Shown here: positions 1-6,824 of the stretch, piece by piece | Numbering within the stretch: the stretch's first letter is position 1 | Layout: each line of letters starts with the position of its first letter | Source of the DNA: an uncultured Eubacteriales bacterium | GTDB lineage: Bacteria > Bacillota > Clostridia > Lachnospirales > CAG-274 | Length of the DNA stretch: 14,790 nucleotides | Reading direction: 5' to 3' | NCBI GenBank assembly: GCA_902497185.1 | Contig: CABVEG010000012.1 | Location: 1-14,790 of the forward strand | Notes under the pieces: model-generated | Database searches by the model: none | What the model was told of the DNA's origin: nothing | What the model saw: only the letters and a program-made list of their open reading frames with translations | Position numbers and translations under genes: made by a program

Positions 1-41
1 CAATGTTCTAATTCTTTCGCTATCACTGCGACAGCTTATTT

Positions 42-70
42 AGTATATCACAGCTTTTAGCTTTTGTCAA
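42..70 (-). promoter_or_regulatory. Promoter P2 of a probable rRNA (stable RNA) operon leaving the window
   Basis: On the minus strand a perfect -35 box TTGACA (65-70) is followed after 17 bp by TATACT (42-47). Just upstream (71-93) the minus strand is rich in A-tracts, as in UP elements. The predicted start near position 35 gives a leader of at least 35 nt with no start codon and no ribosome site, running off the left end. The same box pair with the same spacing recurs 105 bp upstream. Duplicate near-consensus promoters with A-rich upstream DNA are typical of rRNA operons, but the 16S gene itself is not visible, so that assignment is inference. Confidence 0.72.
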
Positions 71-146
71 GAACTTTTTTGACTTTTTTGTAAGTTTTTG
101 TTCTTTATTACTGTTGGCTTAAATACATTCCTCAACAGCAAATAGA

Positions 147-175
147 AGTATAACATAAGTTATGACCTTTGTCAA
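147..175 (-). promoter_or_regulatory. Promoter P1 of a probable rRNA (stable RNA) operon
   Basis: The minus strand shows TTGACA at 170-175, a 17-bp spacer and TATACT at 147-152, with an A-rich stretch (about 176-200) directly upstream. Boxes and spacing are identical to the second promoter at 42-70. It starts about 30 bp past the stop codon of the PHP phosphatase gene, which reads in the same direction. I see no hairpin terminator between that gene and this promoter. Confidence 0.7.
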
Positions 176-205
176 CACTTATTTTACATTTTTTTATTCT
201 AATTT

Positions 206-949
206 TTACAGTTCTTTACTTTTTTCCTTTTTGTACTTTATAAAGCTATCAAAAGTTTCAGTACTATAGTTGATTATAAGCTCTTTAGGAAATTCAGCTT
301 CATCCAAAAGTCTTTCGCATCTTTCAAAATTACCTATATAAGTGTGATAATGAGAATCACTGCCTAAAATTACAGGCATAATCTGTCTTTTACACTCTTT
401 TAATATATCTATAGCGATTTTCTCTCCTCCCGAACGTCCATTATCCGGATTAAATGATGCATTATTAATTTCCAAAAGAGTTTGCGTATCTCTTGCAGTT
501 GCTACAACCTTTCTTATGTTAATAGGATACCTTGGATCTCCCGGATGACCTATAATATTTACAAAAGGATTATTCATTGTATTTACAAGAGCTGCTGTAT
601 TTTCCTCCTCTGTTCCGGGACTTATACACGGCAAATGAAGGCTTGCAATAGCTATATCAAGACTTTTTATTATTTTCTTTCTTATGGATTTATCAAGTTT
701 ACCCTCATAATCCATAATATTAAACTCAATACCCCTGAAAATTCTCACTCCTTCAATATATTCAGGCACAATTTTTAAATTAAGAAAATGGAGAGCTCCG
801 CATGAGCCAGGCATACATGGAGCATGATCAGTCATCCCCAAATACTCTATACCTATGGATGCAGCATAGTGAGCATTTTCAGTAATTGTGCTATAGGCAT
901 GTCCGCTTGAAACAGTGTGAGTATGCATATCTATTTTATATTTTGACAT
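206..949 (-). CDS. PHP-domain metal-dependent phosphatase, YcdX type
   Basis: This is a 247-residue soluble PHP-fold hydrolase, close in length to E. coli YcdX (245 aa), which carries three zinc ions and hydrolyses phosphate esters. All nine expected metal ligands are visible at matching spacing: H9 and H11 (HTHT), H17, H42 (TDH), E75 (GIEF), H105 (SLH), H135 (GHPG), and D198 and H200 (GSDSH). The catalytic centre therefore looks intact. The physiological substrate is not predictable from sequence. The ATG at 949 follows a GAAAGG ribosome site 9 nt upstream. It is transcribed away from the small zinc-ribbon gene at 1041, with a possible promoter between them (TATACT at 978-983). A histidinol-phosphatase role is less likely, because no his genes are nearby and the ligand set fits YcdX. 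Confidence 0.88.
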   Translation of the reverse strand: MSKYKIDMHTHTVSSGHAYSTITENAHYAASIGIEYLGMTDHAPCMPGSCGALHFLNLKIVPEYIEGVRIFRGIEFNIMDYEGKLDKSIRKKIIKSLDIAIASLHLPCISPGTEEENTAALVNTMNNPFVNIIGHPGDPRYPINIRKVVATARDTQTLLEINNASFNPDNGRSGGEKIAIDILKECKRQIMPVILGSDSHYHTYIGNFERCERLLDEAEFPKELIINYSTETFDSFIKYKKEKSKEL

Positions 950-978
950 TTTATATCAGCCTTTCTATTAATTGTTAG

Positions 979-1007
979 TATACAAATCCGTATAAATGTT
1001 TTATAAT
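979..1007 (+). promoter_or_regulatory. Probable promoter of the small zinc-ribbon gene, overlapping a divergent one
   Basis: On the plus strand TATACA (979-984), a 17-bp spacer and a perfect TATAAT (1002-1007) precede the gene at 1041. The -35 box matches the consensus at four of six positions. The same bases 978-983 read TATACT on the minus strand and could be the -10 of the PHP gene, with a poor -35 (TTATAA, 1001-1006). If both are used they would compete for polymerase. Confidence 0.45.
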
Positions 1008-1040
1008 TAAGTTAATAAATATGGGCAAGGAGGTTTAACA

Positions 1041-1277
1041 ATGAAATCCTACAGAAATGAAACAGTAGTTATCGAAAAAGTATACAGTGTAAAATGTAAC
1101 TGTTGCGGAAAAGAAATTGCATCAGATAAGTATGGATATACCTCCGATTATTTATCTGTAAACAAAAGATGGGGTTACAACAGCAGTTTCGATAATGAAA
1201 ATCACAGCTTTGATATATGCGAAGATTGCTATAAAAATATTATAAAAAATTTTAAAATTCCAATAGCAAAAAATTAA
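1041..1277 (+). CDS. Small Cys-rich protein, probable zinc ribbon, function unknown
   Basis: This is a 78-residue protein and the only plus-strand gene here. Two Cys pairs, C19-x2-C22 (with an extra C21) and C60-x2-C63, are separated by about 38 residues, the pattern of a treble-clef or zinc-ribbon knuckle binding one zinc. It has no signal peptide or membrane segment, so it is probably cytoplasmic. The ATG is well supported by AAGGAGG at 1028-1034 with 6-nt spacing. A TATAAT box lies about 35 bp upstream of the ATG. Its stop codon overlaps the stop of the convergent comF gene (TTAA at 1274-1277), leaving no room for a separate terminator. I do not recognise a named family. The ribosome site, promoter and Cys pattern make it a real gene. 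Confidence 0.75.
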   Translation: MKSYRNETVVIEKVYSVKCNCCGKEIASDKYGYTSDYLSVNKRWGYNSSFDNENHSFDICEDCYKNIIKNFKIPIAKN

Positions 1278-1996
1278 TCCTCACTCCTACAGCTGAGAGT
1301 AAAAAAGTCAGTTACTGCTGCCTTATTCTTTTTAAGCACTTTACAGCATTCATTAATTGTAGCTCCTGTTGTGTAAATGTCATCTATAATAAGTATATTT
1401 TTACCTTCTACAGAAACACCCTTTTTAAGAGAAAAAGCTCCTTTTATTTCCTTTCGTCTTTCTTCTCCTCCAAGACGGTTTAATGCTCTTGTATTAATCC
1501 GTCTTTCAAGAAGGGGCTTATATTCAGTACCAATAGCCTTTGCCACCATTTTTGCAAGTATTTCAGATTGATTGTAACCTCTGTTTTTTAACCTTTTATG
1601 GTGAAGAGGTACCGCCGTTATATAGTCAAAATCCATATCAGCAATAACATAATCAAGAGCATAATCAGCCATGGCTTTTCCAAAAAATTTGCCATAGCTG
1701 TATAGCCCTTTATATTTAAAATTCATTATCCCTTTACGTACAGCATCCTTATATTCAAATACGGAATTTCCTCTGTCAAAATACCGTCTTACACTGTTAC
1801 ATGTTCTGCATTTACCATTGTGATAGATTATTCTGCCGCAAATTTTACATCTTTTATGTTCTTTTGTTTCAAAATCACATTCGCATTTACTGCAAAGCCA
1901 TTTCTTTTCAAATTTAAGTATTTCATTACAGGATATACACCTATTAGGGTATATTATTGAAATAACTTTATTAATTATTTTCTTCAGTACTCTCAT
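1274..1996 (-). CDS. comF: ComF-family phosphoribosyltransferase with N-terminal double zinc ribbon
   Basis: With the ATG at 1996 this is a 240-residue protein of the ComF/GntX/Amidophosphoribosyltransferase-like family, which in other bacteria supports DNA uptake or recombination of single-stranded DNA. Four Cys pairs (C20/C23, C35/C38, C50/C53, C63/C66) form the N-terminal double zinc ribbon. The type I PRTase domain carries the PRPP-binding loop IIDDIYTTGAT (203-213). The start overlaps the last 26 bp of ftsH in another frame. A weak GGAAAAAG ribosome site precedes it, suggesting translational coupling. The longer reading frame, up to an ATG at 2062, would overlap ftsH by 92 bp, has no ribosome site and adds residues that do not fit the family. 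No comFA helicase gene is adjacent, so a competence role is only by homology. Confidence 0.87.
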   Translation of the reverse strand: MRVLKKIINKVISIIYPNRCISCNEILKFEKKWLCSKCECDFETKEHKRCKICGRIIYHNGKCRTCNSVRRYFDRGNSVFEYKDAVRKGIMNFKYKGLYSYGKFFGKAMADYALDYVIADMDFDYITAVPLHHKRLKNRGYNQSEILAKMVAKAIGTEYKPLLERRINTRALNRLGGEERRKEIKGAFSLKKGVSVEGKNILIIDDIYTTGATINECCKVLKKNKAAVTDFFTLSCRSED

Positions 1997-3875
1997 CTTT
2001 TTCCGTATTATATTTTCTGAAAATCTCCATAAATTCTTCGCCTGAAATATTTTCTCTCTCATAGAGGAACATTGCTATTTCCTCTAAAGCAGCTTTATTT
2101 TCAATAAGCATTGACTTTGCTTTTTGGTGACACTCTTTAATAATAGCAAGCACCTCATTATCAAGTTCAGCTACTGTACTTTCACCCACAATAGCCACCT
2201 TATCACCTGAAAGATACTTATTCTGTACACTTTCAAGTGCCATCATATCAAATTTGTCACTCATACCATAAAGACTTATCATATTTCTTGCAAGATTTGT
2301 AGCCATTTCAATATCATTGCTTGCACCTGTTGTAATGGAACCAAATTCAATTTCTTCTGCACTTCTGCCCGCAAGATAAACCACAATTTTTGCAATAATT
2401 TCGTCCTTGCTCATAAGATAGCGTTCTTCCTCCGGCATCTGCATAGTATAGCCAAGAGAGCCCATTGTTCTGGGAATAATGGTAATTTTCTGAACAGGCT
2501 GTGCATTTTTCTGCAAAGCAGCAGCCAATGCATGGCCAACCTCATGAAAAGCAACAATTTTCTTTTCATTATCAGACATAATTCTATCTTTTTTCTCCTT
2601 GCCTGCAATAACCACTTCAACAGATTCCATTAAATCCTCCTGAAGCACCATATTTCTGCCAAGTCTTACAGCTCTTAATGCTGCCTCATTTACTATATTA
2701 GCAAGATCAGCACCACTTGCGCCGCTTGTGGCAAGGGCAATTTTTTCAAGATCAATATCAGGTCCTTTCTTTACATTCTTAATATGGACCTCAAGAACTG
2801 CAATCCTACCTCTTAAATCCGGATTTTCAACAATAATTCTTCGGTCAAAACGTCCCGGTCTTAACAAAGCCTTGTCAAGTACCTCAGGTCTGTTTGTGGC
2901 ACCTAAGATAACAACACCCTTTGATGAATCAAAGCCGTCCATTTCAGACAACAGCTGATTAAGAGTCTGGTCATTGGAGCCAAAGCGATTATCTCTCTTT
3001 TGACCCACAGCATCAAGCTCATCTATAAATACTATACACGGAGCATTTTCCTGTGCACTCTTAAAAAGCTCACGAACTCTTGATGCACCTACACCAACAA
3101 ACATTTCTTCAAAATCAGAACCGGAAAGACTCATAAATGTTACATTAGCCTCACCTGCAACAGCTCTTGCAAGAAGAGTTTTACCTGTACCCGGAGGTCC
3201 TACAAGGAGGGCACCCTTTGGCTGCTTTGCACCTATTTTTTTATACTTTTCAGGATTGTGAAGAAAGTCTATGATTTCATTTAAGGATTCCTTAGCCTCA
3301 TCCTGACCTGCAACATCAGCAAATGTAACACCGGTTTCCTTTTCCATATAAACCTTTGCGTTAGACTTACCCATCGCACCTGCACCCATTTTGCCCATTG
3401 TAAACTTCATAATAAGCATAAAGCCTAAATACATAATAATAAGAGGCAATATCCAGCTTGTAAAGAAAGAAATAATAGGCGAATTATACTGAATAGGTGA
3501 ATAAAAATCAACATTATGCTCTCTTAATATAGGCACAAGCTCATCATAACTTACCTTGCCTACATAAAACTTATCACTGCCTGCAACAAGTTTCTTGTCA
3601 TTTTCCTCAAGTTTATCAGCATAAGGATAAACAACCAGTTTATCTGATCTGAATTCAACTTTTTCTACCTTATCCTGTTCAACCCAGTTAACAAACTCAC
3701 TGTAATTAAGCTCACTTTGAGTTCTTAAAGCCATAGTTGTTGTAACAAGATTAAACAAAAATGTAAGTCCAAGAGAAACAATAAGTATTCTGAGAAAAAT
3801 TTTAGAATCGGAGTTTCCCTTGTCTGATTTACCTTCATTATTTATATTATCATTATTGCGGTTATCATTTTCCAT
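1971..3875 (-). CDS. ftsH: ATP-dependent zinc metalloprotease FtsH
   Basis: FtsH is a membrane-anchored hexameric AAA+ protease that degrades misfolded membrane proteins and short-lived regulators. This 634-residue protein has two membrane segments (about 27-48 and 134-157) flanking the extracytoplasmic domain. The AAA+ module follows, with Walker A GPPGTGKT (226-233), Walker B VFIDELD (282-288) and an arginine-finger region (RPGRFDRR, 339-346). The peptidase has the zinc motif HEVGH (444-448) and a probable third ligand, D521. The usual motif is HEAGH. The Ala-to-Val change leaves both His and the Glu in place, so activity is expected. The ATG follows AAGGAGG with good spacing. It lies 69 bp downstream of spoIID and overlaps comF at its end. 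Confidence 0.97.
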   Translation of the reverse strand: MENDNRNNDNINNEGKSDKGNSDSKIFLRILIVSLGLTFLFNLVTTTMALRTQSELNYSEFVNWVEQDKVEKVEFRSDKLVVYPYADKLEENDKKLVAGSDKFYVGKVSYDELVPILREHNVDFYSPIQYNSPIISFFTSWILPLIIMYLGFMLIMKFTMGKMGAGAMGKSNAKVYMEKETGVTFADVAGQDEAKESLNEIIDFLHNPEKYKKIGAKQPKGALLVGPPGTGKTLLARAVAGEANVTFMSLSGSDFEEMFVGVGASRVRELFKSAQENAPCIVFIDELDAVGQKRDNRFGSNDQTLNQLLSEMDGFDSSKGVVILGATNRPEVLDKALLRPGRFDRRIIVENPDLRGRIAVLEVHIKNVKKGPDIDLEKIALATSGASGADLANIVNEAALRAVRLGRNMVLQEDLMESVEVVIAGKEKKDRIMSDNEKKIVAFHEVGHALAAALQKNAQPVQKITIIPRTMGSLGYTMQMPEEERYLMSKDEIIAKIVVYLAGRSAEEIEFGSITTGASNDIEMATNLARNMISLYGMSDKFDMMALESVQNKYLSGDKVAIVGESTVAELDNEVLAIIKECHQKAKSMLIENKAALEEIAMFLYERENISGEEFMEIFRKYNTEKDESTEENN

Positions 3876-3901
3876 ATATAAACCTCCTTTTTTATTTCTA
3901 T

Positions 3902-3931
3902 TTTATAACAATAACCGCTAATTTACAACAA
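3902..3931 (-). promoter_or_regulatory. Possible promoter of ftsH
   Basis: In the 69-bp gap after spoIID the minus strand shows TTGTTG (3926-3931), an 18-bp spacer and TATAAA (3902-3907), then about 25 nt to the ftsH start codon with its AAGGAGG site. The -35 is weak. No hairpin terminator separates spoIID from ftsH, so readthrough from murA-spoIID is also possible. A separate vegetative promoter would make sense, because ftsH is needed in growing cells while spoIID is not. Confidence 0.35.
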
Positions 3932-3944
3932 AAAATAAATCTTT

Positions 3945-4838
3945 TTATAAATTTTTAATAATTGCCCCCTGATAATAATGATATAGAATATCACTGTAGC
4001 TTTTTCCATTGTTAGCCATATAACAGGCACCGTATTGGCTCATACCCACACCGTGACCATAGCCCTTTGTTGTAATTGTAACGTTATCCCCATTTATATT
4101 AATATCAAATGATGTTGATTTTAATCCTAAAATTTTCCTTATATCATTTCCAGTATAGTTTTTACCTTTAACAGTTACAGATTTTACATAGCCTGCATCT
4201 GTTTTTTCTTTTATAACGACATCTGTACCACCGAATATCTCAGCAAACCTTGTTTTTGAAAGAACTACTAAATCACTGTAATAAGGAGAAAGTTCATCCC
4301 CCTCTGATCTGACGCTTGTAAGATATGGAAGCGTTTGAGTCCATACATTTTGACAATCCTCTGTATAGCCGTTTGTTGTAGAGCAAAAAGCAGCAAGTAT
4401 AGGTTCATTGTCATACTCAAGTATTTGACCTGCTGTTGCATATACGTCTGTCTTTATTTTATTATAGTTTTCATCAAAGTTACTTCCCCATCGCTTTTGC
4501 ATTATATCCACACCAATATAAGCCTGTGCAATATCTTCATATTTAATATTAGGATTGGCTTTTATCTGTCTTATTGCATAAGTTCTTGCCGCAACCGCCT
4601 GTGCCTTTAATGCTTCATGAGGAAAATTTACAGGCATTTCACCGGCAACCACTCCTATAACATACTCCTCAAGTTCTCTGTTAATCTCAATATTTTCTTT
4701 CTTTACACTCTCTGTTTTTTCTTCTATTATACTGCAAACAGGCATAACCTGTCCCTCACTTACGGCAACAGGAATAAAAACAGATGTAATTAATATACCC
4801 ACACAAATAATCTTTTTCAAAAAAACACCCCTATACAT
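3945..4838 (-). CDS. spoIID: Stage II sporulation protein D (SpoIID), engulfment lytic transglycosylase
   Basis: SpoIID is a membrane-anchored peptidoglycan lytic transglycosylase which, with SpoIIM and SpoIIP, drives engulfment of the forespore. This 297-residue protein has an N-terminal hydrophobic signal-anchor (about 9-27). The family core AGEMP (65-69) contains the likely catalytic E67, followed by EALKAQAVAARTYA (75-88). The C-terminal motif GHGVGMSQYGA (261-271) is also present. Two cysteines (C152, C162) flank the NGYTED stretch and could bind metal or pair. The ATG at 4838 overlaps the last 8 bp of murA and has only a weak ribosome site. A TTG at 4820 is a credible alternative start: AGGGGTG lies about 5 nt before it, and the product would open as MKKII, an ideal signal sequence. 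The murA-spoIID order matches B. subtilis. Confidence 0.92.
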   Translation of the reverse strand: MYRGVFLKKIICVGILITSVFIPVAVSEGQVMPVCSIIEEKTESVKKENIEINRELEEYVIGVVAGEMPVNFPHEALKAQAVAARTYAIRQIKANPNIKYEDIAQAYIGVDIMQKRWGSNFDENYNKIKTDVYATAGQILEYDNEPILAAFCSTTNGYTEDCQNVWTQTLPYLTSVRSEGDELSPYYSDLVVLSKTRFAEIFGGTDVVIKEKTDAGYVKSVTVKGKNYTGNDIRKILGLKSTSFDININGDNVTITTKGYGHGVGMSQYGACYMANNGKSYSDILYHYYQGAIIKNL

Positions 4839-6078
4839 TTATTCTCTTTATGTTACAGCCTACAGCAGAAAGCTTCTTTTCAATAAATTCATAACCCCTG
4901 TCTATATAATGAATATTGCCTATTTCAGTATCCCCCTCTGCTGAAAGCGCCGAAATAACAAGAGCAGCCCCCGCCCTAAGGTCAGTAGCCTCAACTTCCG
5001 CACCAACTAAGGTTTCAACTCCTCTTACAATGGCTGTCCTACCTTCAACTGTTATATTTGCCCCCATTTTTATAAGTTCCCCTATATGCATAAAACGATT
5101 TTCAAAAACAGTTTCATTTACCACACCTGTTCCAATTCCTCTTGTCATAAGTGCCGTAAACTGTGCCTGCATATCAGTAGGAAATCCGGGATAAGGCATA
5201 GTTTTAATATCCGTATTTACAACATTTCCCTCAGAAAAAACCTTTACACTGTTTTGCATTTCCTCTACGTCTACTTCCATTTCTCTTAATTTTAGTATAA
5301 CAGGCTTAATGTGATCATTTGTAATATTGTTTATTATACATTCTCCTCCCGTAGCGGCAGCAGCAAGCATAAATGTACCTGCCTCAATTCTGTCAGGAAT
5401 AACACTGTGCTCCACACCTTTAAGAGAATCTACACCTTCTATAACAATAGTATCACTTCCCGCACCCTTTATATTTGCCCCTGCCTTATTTAAAAAGTCC
5501 GCTAAGTCTACTATTTCAGGTTCTATGGCACAATTACTTATTACAGTTACGCCCTTCGCAAGAACAGCTGAAAGTATAATATTTTCAGTTGCTCCAACAC
5601 TTGGAAAATCCAGATAAACCTCCCCACCATTAAGATATTTTGAATACACATTAATTATTCCTCCCTCAAGGCATAATTCTGCCCCTAAAGCACTAAAGCC
5701 CTTTAAATGAAGATCCACGGGACGTTGTCCTATATTACAGCCACCCGGCATAAACATTAAAGCCTTATTAAACCTGCCAAGCAAGGCACCTACCAGCAAA
5801 AAAGAAGCACGAATATCCTTTACCTTATCACTTGGTAATTTATTTTCAATATTTGAACAATTAACTCTTATTTCTCCATCAAACTCTACATCTGCCCCAT
5901 AGTATTTAAGCAAATCTACCATTGTATAAACATCCCTTAATTTTGGAACATTATTAATAACACAAGTATCCGAAATAAGAAGTGTAGCAGCAAGTATCGG
6001 AAGAACAGAATTTTTTGAACCTGATATATTAATTGTGCCATTTATTTTATTTCCGCCCTTAATAACAAGTTTTTCCAT
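4831..6078 (-). CDS. murA: UDP-N-acetylglucosamine 1-carboxyvinyltransferase MurA
   Basis: MurA transfers the enolpyruvyl group of PEP to UDP-GlcNAc, the first committed step of peptidoglycan synthesis in the cytoplasm. The 415-residue length is normal. K22/N23 (GSKNS) and R90 (IRASF) correspond to the substrate-binding residues. C114 in PGGCNIG is the PEP-reactive cysteine targeted by fosfomycin, followed by R119 (GQRPVD). D302 in FPTDMQAQ matches the catalytic Asp. The enzyme therefore looks fully active and, by the Cys, fosfomycin-sensitive at the target. The ATG follows a G-rich site (CGGGGG) about 8 nt upstream. It overlaps spoIID by 8 bp, so the two are co-expressed at least in part. 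Firmicutes often have two MurA paralogues. The adjacency to spoIID points to the MurAA type. Confidence 0.96.
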   Translation of the reverse strand: MEKLVIKGGNKINGTINISGSKNSVLPILAATLLISDTCVINNVPKLRDVYTMVDLLKYYGADVEFDGEIRVNCSNIENKLPSDKVKDIRASFLLVGALLGRFNKALMFMPGGCNIGQRPVDLHLKGFSALGAELCLEGGIINVYSKYLNGGEVYLDFPSVGATENIILSAVLAKGVTVISNCAIEPEIVDLADFLNKAGANIKGAGSDTIVIEGVDSLKGVEHSVIPDRIEAGTFMLAAAATGGECIINNITNDHIKPVILKLREMEVDVEEMQNSVKVFSEGNVVNTDIKTMPYPGFPTDMQAQFTALMTRGIGTGVVNETVFENRFMHIGELIKMGANITVEGRTAIVRGVETLVGAEVEATDLRAGAALVISALSAEGDTEIGNIHYIDRGYEFIEKKLSAVGCNIKRINV

Positions 6079-6169
6079 TACAAAACCCCCGAAGCAAATT
6101 AATTATTTTTTTCATTAATAGTATTACCCTGCAACGTATAAGAAAACCTTGAAATTAAAGGCAAAATAA

Positions 6170-6201
6170 AAAACACCCAAATCCTAAGATTCAGGTGTTT
6201 T
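6170..6201 (-). terminator. Rho-independent terminator after the 153-residue protein gene
   Basis: The arms AAAACACC (6170-6177) and GGTGTTTT (6194-6201) are perfectly complementary. Inside them a second stem, AATC/GATT, closes a four-base loop, with a CA/CA internal mismatch. Read on the minus strand, the hairpin ends in a T-rich run (to about 6164). It starts 14 bp past the stop at 6216 and would insulate murA from the upstream gene. Confidence 0.85.
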
Positions 6202-6215
6202 AATTCACTGCTTAA

Positions 6216-6677
6216 TTAACATACGCAACATAAATCACTGTAAAGACAGTCAAACTTTTCCTTTTCCTCAGTAGTCATATAATCTCCATATTTGCTTATA
6301 CCATTACCAAGAAAAGCAGTTGCCGTCTTTTTAGTTACCTCATTGTTAAGCCATGCCTTGACACAAACATAAGCTCCTTCAACATTACCAATGTTTTCAA
6401 GCATATTAATATATGCTCTCTGCATTTCTTCATCAGCAATATCAATAGCAAGATATTTTTCACAGGCATCAATAGCCTTTAAGGCATAATTAAACTTTGT
6501 ATAGCCAGAAAAATCAAAAAGCATACTATTGCACTTTGCATAAATTTTTAAGTCCTCTTTCTCCATTTTAAATATTGGGTCAAGAGCCATTTTATCAGTT
6601 AATTTTTCAACATTATTCTTGAGAGCCTTAGCTCCGCTTTCTATTACTCTTTTAAATTCTTTTTCATATTTACTCAT
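6216..6677 (-). CDS. Hypothetical protein, helical, Cys-rich C-terminus
   Basis: This is a 153-residue protein I do not recognise. It has no signal peptide and no membrane segment. The charged sequence suggests mostly alpha-helix. The stretch at about 62-112 (ALKAIDACEKYLAI and IGNVEGAYVCVKAWL) has a spacing reminiscent of TPR-like helical repeats, but the match is too loose to name. Seven cysteines are present, four of them in the last ten residues (C144, C150, C151, C153), ending CCVC. Such a tail could bind metal or be redox-active, and this is only inference. The gene stands alone, with its own promoter (6756-6784), a GGGG-type weak ribosome site and a terminator (6170-6201). The gene is real on these grounds. 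The function is unknown. Confidence 0.72.
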   Translation of the reverse strand: MSKYEKEFKRVIESGAKALKNNVEKLTDKMALDPIFKMEKEDLKIYAKCNSMLFDFSGYTKFNYALKAIDACEKYLAIDIADEEMQRAYINMLENIGNVEGAYVCVKAWLNNEVTKKTATAFLGNGISKYGDYMTTEEKEKFDCLYSDLCCVC

Positions 6678-6721
6678 AATACATACCCCATTTTCTAATG
6701 AAAACTACAAGCAGTGATTTT

Positions 6722-6766
6722 GTAGTATAAACTTTGTTAATTTATCTACAATGCCATTATACTACC
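6722..6766. repeat. Nine-bp inverted repeat spanning the promoter start region
   Basis: GTAGTATAA (6722-6730) and its exact complement TTATACTAC (6758-6766) are separated by 27 bp. One arm covers the -10 box of the promoter for the 153-residue protein, and the other lies about 20-28 nt downstream of the predicted transcription start. It could be a pair of operator half-sites. It is too widely spaced to be an obvious transcript hairpin, because one arm is outside the RNA. Confidence 0.4.
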
Positions 6767-6784
6767 TTTTGTCAAAAAAAACAA
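6756..6784 (-). promoter_or_regulatory. Promoter of the 153-residue protein gene
   Basis: The minus strand shows TTGTTT (6779-6784), a 17-bp spacer and a perfect TATAAT (6756-6761), giving a leader of about 70 nt before the ATG at 6677. The -35 is only a half match, which suggests activator help or moderate strength. Confidence 0.55.
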
Positions 6785-6824
6785 CCAAAAAAGCCATTTG
6801 TAATATTTCTGAAATCTAGTACAA

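Noticed and set aside
1974..2062. N-terminal extension of ComF up to an ATG at 2062.
   Set aside because: It lies wholly within ftsH, has no ribosome site, and adds 22 residues before the family's usual start. The ATG at 1996 fits better.
4916..5617. Plus-strand open frames opposite murA.
   Set aside because: They have no ribosome sites, show low-complexity composition, and are fully explained by the codon pattern of the intact murA on the other strand.
6079..6169. A promoter for murA downstream of the terminator.
   Set aside because: One must exist, because a terminator separates murA from the gene before it. The best pair I can see (TTGCCT, 18 bp, TATACG) is too poor to annotate.
6756..6775. 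Perfect TTGACA (minus strand, 6770-6775) near a perfect TATAAT (6756-6761).
   Set aside because: Only 8 bp separate them, which is too short for one promoter. A weaker TTGTTT at the correct 17-bp distance was used instead.
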